In this document: one piece after another, positions 1 through 6,821 of the stretch | How the letters are laid out: every line of letters starts with the position of its first letter | How positions within the stretch are numbered: the stretch's first letter is position 1 | Source of the DNA: Alistipes sp. | GTDB lineage: Bacteria > Bacteroidota > Bacteroidia > Bacteroidales > Rikenellaceae | Assembly: GCA_019422485.1 (NCBI GenBank) | Contig: JAHZDG010000046.1 | Span: 1-10,064, forward strand | Length of the DNA: 10,064 bases | Reading direction: 5' to 3' | The notes under the pieces: generated by a model | What the model saw: only the letters and a program-made list of their open reading frames with translations | Told to the model about the DNA's origin: nothing | Databases searched by the model: none | Program-made: the position numbers and the translations under genes

Positions 1-559
1 CCTCGAAGAAGTGTTGGGAGCCTTGCCTCCCGAACGACTTTATCTGTTGGGACGCCATCCTCGCAGCTTGCAGCAGGAATATCACGGGGTATTTCAGGAT
101 TTTCACCAGGATATGGTACGAGGATTGACCTCCACCGGAGACCGTATGTGGAAATACGATCGACTGGTTCTCTATTTTCGGGATTCGGTGACCTCACCTC
201 CAGTCGAGCTGATGAACGGATTTGTGGATTTTTGCCGAGACATGCGGATGGATCATCGTATTGTTCGTGCCAATGAACGACCTCGGATTCATCAGGGTGA
301 AGCCTATATCGTGATCGATGACGAGGATCTGATTGCCTTGGTACAGATGGCCCACGAAAAACATTATGTGTTGGGGCAAGACCTGGGGCTGATCTCCTAC
401 AACGATACCCCCATCAAAAGCGTGATATCGACCTCCGGAGTATCGGTCATTTCCACCGATTTTGCCCAAATGGGACATGCTGTCGTGCAAATGGTCAAAG
501 AGGGACGTTTCGATCATTTGATCAATCCAAGTTGTTTCATTGACCGCGGTTCATTTTGA
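1..559 (+). CDS. Transcriptional regulator, GntR/LacI-type, C-terminal effector domain (5' end outside window)
   Basis: The frame is open to the window edge (codons from base 2), so the N-terminus and any DNA-binding domain lie upstream. What remains, about 185 residues, resembles the periplasmic-binding-protein-like effector domain of LacI/GalR regulators and of Bacteroidetes GntR regulators that carry the same domain. Seen in the sequence: a GEAYIVIDDEDL stretch, then LGLISYNDTP and VISTDFAQMG, and a final NPSCFIDRGSF that matches the usual end of this group. Such proteins bind a sugar or sugar-phosphate ligand in the cytoplasm and control adjacent catabolic genes. It lies 181 bases upstream of the aldo/keto reductase unit in the same orientation, and the repeats at 703-739 are plausible operators for it. 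Family assignment is fairly secure. The choice between a GntR or LacI DNA-binding domain, and the ligand, cannot be made here. Confidence 0.78.
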   Translation, partial: LEEVLGALPPERLYLLGRHPRSLQQEYHGVFQDFHQDMVRGLTSTGDRMWKYDRLVLYFRDSVTSPPVELMNGFVDFCRDMRMDHRIVRANERPRIHQGEAYIVIDDEDLIALVQMAHEKHYVLGQDLGLISYNDTPIKSVISTSGVSVISTDFAQMGHAVVQMVKEGRFDHLINPSCFIDRGSF

Positions 560-702
560 ATAGTCATTATCTGTGATACTCTATACTACTATACAGAGGG
601 TAAATTTGTTATCTAATCCGTCTCTTTTACACATAACTCACTTATTTAAAGAAAGATAATAAACTTTCAATTCCACTGATTTACCTTTCTCGATCCCTTG
701 CT

Positions 703-739
703 CACAATTGTGTATCTTTGTGTATATCTAAAGATACAC
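703..739 (+). promoter_or_regulatory. Promoter and candidate operator for the aldo/keto reductase unit
   Basis: TATCTTTG at 713-720 fits the Bacteroidetes -7 consensus TAnnTTTG. No convincing -33 TTTG element is seen at the usual distance. Around it lie a perfect 10-bp palindrome CACAATTGTG (703-712) and a perfect 10-bp inverted repeat, GTGTATCTTT (710-719) with AAAGATACAC (730-739), separated by 10 bases. The spacer GTGTATATCT (720-729) is itself a near-copy of the left arm. The start codon follows at 741, so a transcript from this promoter would have a leader of only about a dozen bases. A protein bound here would cover the -7 element and start site, which suggests repression, perhaps by the upstream regulator. 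Confidence 0.55.
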
Positions 740-740
740 C

Positions 741-1697
741 ATGAGAACCGTTACTTTACCTGGGCTGGGAATTCCTCTCAGCGATTATTGTTTGGGAACG
801 ATGTATTTCGGCAGCAAAGTCGATGAAAAGACTTCGCTGCGATTGATGGATGTCTATGCCGCTCACGGCGGGAACTTCCTGGATTCAGCCAATAAATATG
901 CCTCATGGGTTCCCGGTTTCCAAGGCGGAGAAAGCGAACAGGTTGTGGGGCGCTGGCTCAAAGATCATCCACGGGATCGTTACGTGATCACCTCTAAAGT
1001 AGGGTTCCCTTATGGAGATATTCCCCGCAGCCTGGCTGCCAAATATATTATTTCGGAATGCGAAAAAAGTCTGACCCGTCTGGGAACGGACTATATAGAT
1101 ATCTACTTCGCACATACTCAAGATTTGGATACGCCTATCGAAGAAACGTTGAAGGCTTTCGAAACCTTGATCAAGAGCGGTAAAATCCGTGCCATCGGGG
1201 CCAGCAATTTCGATGCATGGCCGCTGGCAGAAGTCGGTTGCGTCGCTCGTCAACACAATTTGCCTACCTATTCAGTATTGCAACAGAGATATTCTTGTTT
1301 GCAGCCTGTGCTCGGCGCCGATTTTGGCACACAGAAAGTGCTTACTCCCGAACAGATTGATTATTGTGCACGGAGAGAGTTGTTGGTGATGGCTTATTCT
1401 CCGTTGCTGGGCGGTTTATACGAACATTCTGATGCTCAGCTGCCTATACAATATGATTCCATCCTGAACCGTAACCGCCTTCGTCTGTTGCGGGAATCGG
1501 CGTCGGAGTACGGTTGCACACCTTCTCAACTGGTGCTTTCATGGATGGCGCTCAGTTCTCCGGTGATTGTACCGCTAGTGACTGCCAGCCGCGAAGAACA
1601 TCTGCTCGACAACCTGAAACAAGTGCCGGCCAAACAGGTACAGGAATTTGCCGAACGATTGAACAACCTTGACCGTTTTACGATTAAATACAGTTAA
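741..1697 (+). CDS. Aldo/keto reductase
   Basis: A full-length (318 residues) NAD(P)H-dependent oxidoreductase of the aldo/keto reductase superfamily, a cytoplasmic TIM barrel that interconverts carbonyls and alcohols. The catalytic tetrad is visible: Asp48 (in NFLDSANKY), Tyr53, Lys86 (in ITSKVGF) and His125 (in YFAHTQD). Other family marks are GASNF at 153-157, YSPLLGG at 219-225 and a C-terminal cofactor-binding region around 276-292 (VPLVTASREEHLLDN). The ATG at 741 directly follows the candidate operator, and the family's usual N-terminal strand begins right after it, which supports this start. It is the first gene of a cluster, 22 bases from the next gene. The context suggests it acts on a sugar or sugar acid, or on a product of demethylation, but the substrate is inference. 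Family assignment is very secure. Confidence 0.93.
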   Translation: MRTVTLPGLGIPLSDYCLGTMYFGSKVDEKTSLRLMDVYAAHGGNFLDSANKYASWVPGFQGGESEQVVGRWLKDHPRDRYVITSKVGFPYGDIPRSLAAKYIISECEKSLTRLGTDYIDIYFAHTQDLDTPIEETLKAFETLIKSGKIRAIGASNFDAWPLAEVGCVARQHNLPTYSVLQQRYSCLQPVLGADFGTQKVLTPEQIDYCARRELLVMAYSPLLGGLYEHSDAQLPIQYDSILNRNRLRLLRESASEYGCTPSQLVLSWMALSSPVIVPLVTASREEHLLDNLKQVPAKQVQEFAERLNNLDRFTIKYS

Positions 1698-1719
1698 TTG
1701 ACCGTTAAACTAAAATACC

Positions 1720-2886
1720 ATGAACAGCAGAGAACGTGTAATCAAAGCCATTAATCATCAGGAAGCCGACCGGGTTCCGTATGACCTTTCGGGAACTACC
1801 GTAACCGGTATTTGCAAGGGCGCTTTCCTGAATGCAATGAAAGAACGCGGCCTTTCGACCGATTTTGAAAAAGAAGTAGACCCGATTTCACAAATCGTAA
1901 CGCCGGTCGAAGAAACTCTGGTGGCTCTGAAATCGGATACCCGTCGTTTGGGTGCCCGTCGTGTAATCAACTACGAACAAATCCGTACCAAAGAAGGAAG
2001 TGTTTGGTCATTGGTTGACCATTGGGACTGCCTCTGGAAACTGGACGAAACCAAAGACCTCTACTACAACCAATTCTCTCACCCGCTTGAACAATACGAT
2101 TCGATCACCGAAGGGCTGAAACACTGGAGTGTGCCCAAATGGTCGAACTATGTGGAACAGATGCGTGCCGATATCGCCGAACAAGCTCCGGCTCTGGGCG
2201 ACTACTGCGGGATTGCCGACCGTAACTGCGCCGGTTTGACCGAAATGTCGCTGCGTATCCGCGGCTATGAAAAATGGTACATGGATATTTTCGTGGATCC
2301 GGCCGGGGTGGAAGCACTGCTCGAACAAGTGACCCAACACAAACTGGACTACTGGGAATCTCTGTTCGATTGGATCGAAGAACAAGGTCTGCAAGATAAG
2401 ATTCAGGTGGTATCCGAATGCGATGACCTGGGTACGCAGAAATCGACGCTGATCTCTCCTGACGACCTGCGTAAACTGGTGATCCCCCGCTTCAAACGGA
2501 TCTGGGCCTACACAAAAAAACGTATGCCGCACATCAAGAATTTCATGCACACCTGCGGTGCCGTACGTCCGATCCTGCCCGACCTGATCGAAGCCGGTCT
2601 GGATATTTACAACCCGGTACAGTTCACGGCTCACGATATGGAACTCAAAGGTTTGAAACGTGACTTCGGTAAGGACCTCGTCTTCTGGGGCGGTGGTATC
2701 GACACCCAGTCGACCCTGTGCAAAGGGACGCCCGAAGAAGTCAGCGATGAAGTAAAACGTATCCTCGATATCATGGCTCCGGGCGGTGGTTTCGTCTTCG
2801 CTCCGGTACACAATATTCAGGATGATGTCTCCGCAGCCAACTTCTGGGCTATGTGGGATACCCTGATGGAATACGGTAAATATTAG
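1720..2886 (+). CDS. Uroporphyrinogen decarboxylase (URO-D) superfamily protein, possible corrinoid-dependent methyltransferase
   Basis: This 388-residue protein belongs to the URO-D/MtaA superfamily. It begins with the typical MNSRERVIKAINHQEADRVP. HTCG at 277-280 gives His277 and Cys279, the usual His-x-Cys zinc pair of cobamide methyltransferases. GGGIDTQ at 324-330 replaces the GNLDP of MtaA-type proteins, and the conserved third cysteine is replaced by His364 in APVHNIQDD. The N-terminal substrate residues of true heme-pathway HemE are not apparent. Some O-demethylase methyltransferases of acetogens that move methyl groups from methoxylated compounds to a corrinoid protein belong to this superfamily. 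A corrinoid protein and a second such methyltransferase lie downstream, so a donor-specific methyltransferase (MT1) role is a reasonable inference, not a demonstrated one. It lies 22 bases from each neighbour in the same transcription unit. Confidence 0.85.
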   Translation: MNSRERVIKAINHQEADRVPYDLSGTTVTGICKGAFLNAMKERGLSTDFEKEVDPISQIVTPVEETLVALKSDTRRLGARRVINYEQIRTKEGSVWSLVDHWDCLWKLDETKDLYYNQFSHPLEQYDSITEGLKHWSVPKWSNYVEQMRADIAEQAPALGDYCGIADRNCAGLTEMSLRIRGYEKWYMDIFVDPAGVEALLEQVTQHKLDYWESLFDWIEEQGLQDKIQVVSECDDLGTQKSTLISPDDLRKLVIPRFKRIWAYTKKRMPHIKNFMHTCGAVRPILPDLIEAGLDIYNPVQFTAHDMELKGLKRDFGKDLVFWGGGIDTQSTLCKGTPEEVSDEVKRILDIMAPGGGFVFAPVHNIQDDVSAANFWAMWDTLMEYGKY

Positions 2887-2908
2887 ACTACTAACCCAAA
2901 CTTTTTAT

Positions 2909-4234
2909 ATGAACAAGTTCAATGAGGTCAATGCAAAGATCGGGCGATACCGCTGGGTGATTTGCGCCTTGCTGTTCTTCGCCACGACAATCAACTACCT
3001 TGACCGGGCCGTTATCGGCCTGCTCAAGGAGTTGCTTACCGAGGAGTTCTCCTGGACGGAAAATGATTACGGGAATATCGTGATTTGCTTCCAAGTTGCT
3101 TATGCTGTCAGCCTGTTATTCGCAGGGCGTGTCATCGATAAACTGGGTACCAAAATCGGATACACGCTTTCGCTCGTTGTTTGGAGCTTGGCAGCTGTAT
3201 TGCACGGTGTAGTCCGTGGGACCGGAGGATTTGCTGCTGCCCGTGCGTTGTTGGGCGTCGGTGAATCGGGTAACTTCCCCGCAGCCAACAAAACCGTAGC
3301 CGAATGGTTCCCTCAGAAGGAAAGAGCTTTTGCTACCGGGCTGTATAACTCGGGGGCCAATATCGGAGCCATCGTAGCTCCTTTGCTGGTGCCCTGGATT
3401 GCTATCCATTGGGGTTGGCAATGGGCCTTTATCCTGACCGGGGGTGTCGGATTCTTGTGGATCGTTTTCTGGGAAATTTTCTATGCCGATCCCTCGAAAC
3501 ACAAACGTCTGTCAAAAGCCGAATACGACTACATCAACAGTGATGCTGAAGCAGAAAAAACACAGACTGAAGCCAATGCTCCTGAAGAACGCGTTACTTG
3601 GAAGGAACTGCTCACGCTGCGTCAGACTTGGGCTTTCTTCTTCGGGAAATTCCTGACCGACCCGATCTGGTGGTTCTTCCTGTTCTGGCTGCCTGCCTTC
3701 TTGGAAGTACAGTATGGCCTGAGCGGTATGCAGGTTTCATTGCCGTTGATTTTCGTTTACACCTTCTCCAGCGTCGGAAGTATCTTGGGCGGTTGGTTGC
3801 CTAAATTCTTCATCGACCGGGGCTGGGCTGCCGGACGAGCTCGTAAAGTGGCCATGTTGCTGTATGCATTGGTTCCGCTGTTGGTTCTCTTCGCACAGAG
3901 CGCCGGTGACGTTAATATGTGGTACGCCATTATCATTATCGGTTTGGCTTGCGGTGCTCACTGCGCTTGGTCTGCCAACATCTTTGCAACGGTGTCGGAT
4001 ATGTTCCCCAAAAAAGCCGTTGCTTCGGTAACCGGTATCGGAGGTATGGCAGGTGCTTTGGGTGGTATCCTGATCGCCAAAGCAGCCGGTTTGCTCTTCG
4101 ACCACTTCAAAGCATTGGGTGACATTACGATCGGATACGGCATTATGTTTGTCATCTGTGCCGTAGCCTATATCCTGGCATGGGTACTCATGCAGGTGCT
4201 GGCTCCCAATTTCCGCAAAGTTGAAAAACTGTAA
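2909..4234 (+). CDS. MFS transporter, ACS family, hexuronate (ExuT)-like
   Basis: A 441-residue inner-membrane transporter of the major facilitator superfamily with roughly twelve hydrophobic segments. The first segment ends in INYLDR (28-33), a hallmark of the anion:cation symporter (ACS) family. FAGRVIDKLGTK (71-82) is the MFS loop 2-3 motif. GESGNFPAANKTVAEWFP (118-135) followed by ANIGAIVAPLLVPW is characteristic of hexuronate- and galactonate-type members. A charged central loop (about 195-232) separates the two halves. The family imports sugar acids such as glucuronate or galacturonate by proton symport. It is the last gene of the first unit and is followed by a strong terminator. The company of methyltransferase-type genes raises the possibility that the substrate is an O-methylated sugar acid, which is inference. 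The ATG at 2909 is the only start that keeps the N-terminal helix intact. Confidence 0.88.
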   Translation: MNKFNEVNAKIGRYRWVICALLFFATTINYLDRAVIGLLKELLTEEFSWTENDYGNIVICFQVAYAVSLLFAGRVIDKLGTKIGYTLSLVVWSLAAVLHGVVRGTGGFAAARALLGVGESGNFPAANKTVAEWFPQKERAFATGLYNSGANIGAIVAPLLVPWIAIHWGWQWAFILTGGVGFLWIVFWEIFYADPSKHKRLSKAEYDYINSDAEAEKTQTEANAPEERVTWKELLTLRQTWAFFFGKFLTDPIWWFFLFWLPAFLEVQYGLSGMQVSLPLIFVYTFSSVGSILGGWLPKFFIDRGWAAGRARKVAMLLYALVPLLVLFAQSAGDVNMWYAIIIIGLACGAHCAWSANIFATVSDMFPKKAVASVTGIGGMAGALGGILIAKAAGLLFDHFKALGDITIGYGIMFVICAVAYILAWVLMQVLAPNFRKVEKL

Positions 4235-4264
4235 TTCAAACTGAATCACTGTTTTTCCTGGCAT

Positions 4265-4297
4265 AACGTCCCGGAATCACCCTCCGGGACGTTTCTT
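4265..4297 (+). terminator. Rho-independent terminator after the MFS gene
   Basis: An 11-bp perfect stem (4265-4275 with 4283-4293, core ACGTCCCGG/CCGGGACGT) closes a 7-base loop and runs into TTTCTT. It lies 30 bases after the transporter stop codon and separates the reductase unit from the corrinoid unit, so the two are probably transcribed separately or with attenuated read-through. Confidence 0.85.
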
Positions 4298-4325
4298 ACG
4301 CAAAGCATAACTGCGAAATAATTGT

Positions 4326-4333
4326 TATTTTTA
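4326..4333 (+). promoter_or_regulatory. Weak candidate -7 element for the corrinoid protein unit
   Basis: TATTTTTA resembles the Bacteroidetes -7 consensus TAnnTTTG except for its last base. It lies 40 bases before the corrinoid gene and just after the terminator, which is where a promoter would be expected. No -33 element is recognisable and the match could be chance in AT-rich DNA. Confidence 0.25.
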
Positions 4334-4373
4334 CCAGCAAATCAAACCTAAACTCTTTTAATATTTCAAGATT

Positions 4374-5009
4374 ATGACGGATTTAAATCTGCTTTACGAC
4401 GCAATCCTGAACGGGAAACTGGAACAGTCGGTGGAAGTGACCAATCAGGCCGTGGCTGAAGGAATCGAACCCCAAGAAATCATCAACGGGTACATGATCA
4501 AAGCCATGGAAGAAATCGGTCTTCGTTTTCAGAATGGCGAAGCCTTCGTTCCCAACTTGCTGATGGCTGCCCGCGCCATGAAAGGCTCTTTGGATATTCT
4601 CCGCCCGCTGATGAAAGGCGCTAACAGCGTATCGATGGGTAAAGTGGTAATCGGTACCGTAAAAGGTGACCTGCATGACATCGGGAAAAACTTGGTTGCC
4701 TCGATGTTGGAAGGTTGCGGTTTCGAAGTGATCAACCTGGGTGTCGATATCTCCAGCGAAAAATTCATCGAAGCAGCCAAAGAACACAAAGCCGATATCA
4801 TCTGCATGTCTGCTCTGCTGACCACCACGATGAACTACATGAAAGAAGTCATCGACGCTTTGGTAGCTGCCGGTGTACGTCAGGATGTCAAAGTAATGAT
4901 CGGTGGTGCTCCTGTAACCGAAGCATTTGCTCAGCAGATCGGTGCCGACGGTTATAGCGAAAACGCCAACGGTGCGGTTGCTTTGGCCCGTAAACTGGTT
5001 TCAGCCTAA
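4374..5009 (+). CDS. Corrinoid (cobalamin-binding) methyltransferase protein, MtaC/MtbC-like
   Basis: This 211-residue cytoplasmic protein is a stand-alone corrinoid carrier that shuttles a methyl group between two methyltransferases. Residues 1-85 form the helical cap domain (B12-binding domain 1, with the typical EPQEIINGYMIKAMEEIG and FVPNLLMAARAM segments). Residues 88-211 form the Rossmann-like B12-binding domain. The cobalt-coordinating signature DxHxxG is intact as DLHDIG at 99-104, with His101 as lower axial ligand. SALLTTTM (146-153) and GGAPVT (177-182) are the other conserved cobalamin contacts, and GADGY (190-194) closes the fold. Length and domain order match MtaC/MtbC/MttC-type proteins rather than methionine synthase. 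The next gene, an activation-domain protein, starts 13 bases downstream. The methyl donor cannot be read from this protein. Assignment is secure. Confidence 0.95.
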   Translation: MTDLNLLYDAILNGKLEQSVEVTNQAVAEGIEPQEIINGYMIKAMEEIGLRFQNGEAFVPNLLMAARAMKGSLDILRPLMKGANSVSMGKVVIGTVKGDLHDIGKNLVASMLEGCGFEVINLGVDISSEKFIEAAKEHKADIICMSALLTTTMNYMKEVIDALVAAGVRQDVKVMIGGAPVTEAFAQQIGADGYSENANGAVALARKLVSA

Positions 5010-5022
5010 AACATTATAAACG

Positions 5023-5517
5023 ATGCGCGCCTCTGCCGTCATCTCATTCTCGGAATTAGGACTCACCCTGTCCGATGTCTATGCCAGCATGGGCTATCGG
5101 GGCGGGGTAGAGCCTGATCCGCAGACCTGTTCTTTGGTCACACGTATGTTGGCCGACCTGGAACGGGAGGTGAAACCCGCTTATGTCTTGAAAATTTTCC
5201 CCGGGAAAGTTGAAGATCATTCCGTCGTTATTGAGGGAACGGTATTTGACACCCCGAAGAACATCGGCAGAATCGTGCAGGGAGCTCATCATTTTGCCCT
5301 TTTTATCGTTACAGCCGGTCAGGCTTATGACGATTGGGCTGATCGCGTCAAACAGCAGGGGGATATCCTCTATGAATTCGTGGCAGATGCCATCGGATCG
5401 GCTACTGCCGAAAAAATGGGACTGTATGCGAAAAATAAGTTGGATGAACTGTTGAATGGAGCCAACCGTTCCAGTTCGTTCTGCCCGGGCCAATATCATT
5501 GGCCAATCTCCGAGTGA
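5023..5517 (+). CDS. MetH activation-domain-like protein, truncated by an apparent frameshifting deletion
   Basis: The 164-residue open frame matches proteins related to the C-terminal activation domain of B12-dependent methionine synthase, which bind S-adenosylmethionine and are thought to support reductive reactivation of corrinoid proteins. Seen: an N-terminal segment with LTLSDVYASMGYRGG, a central GRIVQGAHHFALFIVTAG (82-99), the helix DILYEFVADAIGSATAEKM, and the loop CPGQYHWPISE (154-164) that corresponds to the AdoMet-binding PGY region. Translation then stops at 5515-5517, where homologues continue for about 65 residues. The missing C-terminal part is found immediately downstream in another frame (5514-5663), minus about 16 codons. 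Position between the corrinoid protein (13 bases upstream) and an MtaA-like gene fits a reactivation role. Either the gene is decayed or the sequence has an error. The truncated product would probably not fold normally. Confidence 0.75.
   Translation: MRASAVISFSELGLTLSDVYASMGYRGGVEPDPQTCSLVTRMLADLEREVKPAYVLKIFPGKVEDHSVVIEGTVFDTPKNIGRIVQGAHHFALFIVTAGQAYDDWADRVKQQGDILYEFVADAIGSATAEKMGLYAKNKLDELLNGANRSSSFCPGQYHWPISE
5488..5507. repeat. Short hairpin and direct repeat beside the frame break
   Basis: GGCCAAT (5488-5494), ATC, ATTGGCC (5498-5504) is a perfect 7-bp hairpin with a 3-base loop, and GGCCAAT recurs as a direct repeat at 5501-5507. Both lie within 30 bases upstream of the point where the reading frame of the activation-domain gene is lost. 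The bases are also in-frame coding sequence for a conserved loop, so they may be accidental, but such structures can promote polymerase slippage or read errors. Confidence 0.5.
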
Positions 5518-5663
5518 CGATCAATGACAGCTATTTGATGCATCCGATCAAATCGGTGAGCGGCCTCATCGGAATCGGTGAAACGCTCGATCCGAAAATC
5601 ACCGCCTGCAGTTTGTGCCCTCGAGTGGACTGTTTCCGTCGTCGCACCATGGAACAAGTTTAA
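5514..5663 (+). pseudogene. Out-of-frame C-terminal remnant of the MetH activation-domain-like gene
   Basis: Read in the frame beginning GTG at 5514, this stretch encodes 49 residues ending at the TAA of 5661-5663. It contains VTINDSYLMHPIKSVSG, followed by GLIGIGE-type sequence and a cysteine cluster ACSLCPRVDC, then FRRR. This is the normal C-terminus of the same family as the 5023 open frame (homologues have a T-x-S-x-LM-x-P-x-KSVSG block followed by CxxC...C). Relative to those homologues about 16 residues are absent between PISE and VTIND. The two pieces overlap by one base, and the arithmetic requires a loss of 3n+1 bases. No start codon or leader suited to separate translation is evident. 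It is best read as the tail of a broken gene or of a sequence with an assembly error. Confidence 0.75.
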
Positions 5664-5695
5664 CGAATAACCCATATCTAAATAAACCAGAATAT

Positions 5696-6700
5696 ATGAG
5701 AAATATGAAAAAATGGGTGGAAGACCTGATCAGCAGCGAAAAGCGTGTTGCTCTGCCGATCATGACCCACCCCGGTATCGAGATGATCGGCAAACAGGTG
5801 TATGATGCCGTAACGGATGGTCGCGTTCACTTCGAAGCGATCAAGGCAGTCAACGAAGCTTATCCGTTGAGTGTCGCCGCAACGGTAATTATGGATTTGA
5901 CCGTTGAAGCCGAAGCATTCGGTTGCGAAATCTCTTTCCCGAAAGACGAAGTGCCCAGTGTGGTAGGACGTCTGGTATCGGATTATGCTTCGGTGGAAGC
6001 GCTCCAGGTTCCGGATCTGACGGCAGGACGTGTTCCTCAGTATCTGTTGGCCAATAAACTGGCGGTGGAAAACATCGACAAACCGATCCTTTCCGGAGCA
6101 ATTGGGCCTTTCTCGTTGGCAGGACGTCTGTTCGACATGACCGAAATCATGATGGCTTGCTATGTGGAACCCGACACCATCAACCTGTTGTTGCGCAAAT
6201 GTACCGATTTCATTAAGAAGTATATTCTTGAATTGAAAAAAGTGGGGGCCAATGGGGTGGTTTTGGCTGAACCGGCTGCCGGTCTGCTCTCCAATGAAGA
6301 CTGCGAACGTTTCTCTTCGGTTTACGTCAAAGAGATCGTGGATGCCGTTCAGGACGAAAACTTCCTGGTGATCCTGCACAACTGCGGTAATATGGGGCAC
6401 TGCACGCCCGCCATGGTCATGACCGGTGCTTGGGCTCTGCACTTCGGTAATAAGATCGACATGGTAAAAGCCCTGGAAGATTCACCTTCGGATGTGGCTG
6501 TGATGGGGAACCTCGATCCAGTGGCTCTGTTCAAGGTGGCTACGCCTGAAGAAATGCGGGCTGCCACGACAGAACTGTTGGAACGCACCAAAGGCTATAA
6601 GAACTTCGTTCTGTCATCCGGGTGTGATACTCCGCCCGAAGTACCGGAAGCCAATATCAAGGCATTCTACGATGCACTTATAGCATTTAACAACCAATAA
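5696..6700 (+). CDS. Methylcobamide methyltransferase, MtaA/MtbA-like (URO-D superfamily)
   Basis: A 334-residue URO-D-fold protein with the complete zinc site of methylcobamide:coenzyme M-type methyltransferases: His228 and Cys230 in LHNCGN, and Cys310 in SSGCDTPP. GNLDP (271-275), SGAIGPFSLAGRL (133-145) and an AEPAAGLLS stretch (191-199) are also typical. The family moves a methyl group between a corrinoid protein and a thiol, with zinc activating the thiol. Coenzyme M is not expected in Bacteroidales, so the partner thiol is unknown. It could be homocysteine, or the protein could act on the donor side. The frame is open upstream to 5615, but that part overlaps the previous gene's tail and has no family match, so ATG 5696 (or 5705) is preferred. 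It is the last gene of the corrinoid unit and precedes a strong terminator. Confidence 0.9.
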   Translation: MRNMKKWVEDLISSEKRVALPIMTHPGIEMIGKQVYDAVTDGRVHFEAIKAVNEAYPLSVAATVIMDLTVEAEAFGCEISFPKDEVPSVVGRLVSDYASVEALQVPDLTAGRVPQYLLANKLAVENIDKPILSGAIGPFSLAGRLFDMTEIMMACYVEPDTINLLLRKCTDFIKKYILELKKVGANGVVLAEPAAGLLSNEDCERFSSVYVKEIVDAVQDENFLVILHNCGNMGHCTPAMVMTGAWALHFGNKIDMVKALEDSPSDVAVMGNLDPVALFKVATPEEMRAATTELLERTKGYKNFVLSSGCDTPPEVPEANIKAFYDALIAFNNQ

Positions 6701-6726
6701 AGAACCGGACTCTATCCGGTAAGATC

Positions 6727-6758
6727 AGCGGAACCGTAAAAACGGTTCCGCTTTTTTT
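6727..6758 (+). terminator. Rho-independent terminator after the corrinoid unit
   Basis: A perfect 11-bp stem (AGCGGAACCGT 6727-6737 with ACGGTTCCGCT 6742-6752) closes an AAAA loop and is followed by seven T residues (6752-6758). A second, smaller hairpin at 6704-6720 directly precedes it. It ends the corrinoid-methyltransferase unit 26 bases past the last stop codon. Confidence 0.93.
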
Positions 6759-6821
6759 GTTTTTCTTTTCAGTGTAGCATGACTGCATTTTATTGTTTTT
6801 TTAGATCAACTATCAAAATAC

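Noticed and set aside
571..594. Weak hairpin (CTGT ... ACAG) after the regulator gene as a terminator
   Set aside because: The stem is short, bulged and not followed by a T-run.
2008..2811. Long antisense open frame (267 codons) opposite the URO-D-like gene
   Set aside because: It is the mirror of a strongly supported gene in the same region and its translation has no recognisable motif. Long antisense frames over the methyltransferase (5678-6442) and glnN (8084-8893) are rejected for the same reason.
1720..2886. Heme-pathway uroporphyrinogen decarboxylase (hemE)
   Set aside because: The HTCG zinc-type motif, divergent N-terminus and the corrinoid/transporter context fit the methyltransferase-like branch, not HemE.
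4298..4373. Cobalamin riboswitch upstream of the corrinoid gene
   Set aside because: Only about 75 bases are available after the terminator and no B12-box-like sequence is seen.
5505..5520. Programmed -1 frameshift in the activation-domain gene
   Set aside because: There is no slippery heptamer at the stop codon, and a frameshift would still leave about 16 conserved residues missing, so deletion or sequence error fits better.
5615..5695. Upstream extension of the MtaA-like gene (27 more codons)
   Set aside because: The added residues overlap the tail of the preceding gene in another frame and do not match the family N-terminus. ATG 5696 is better placed.
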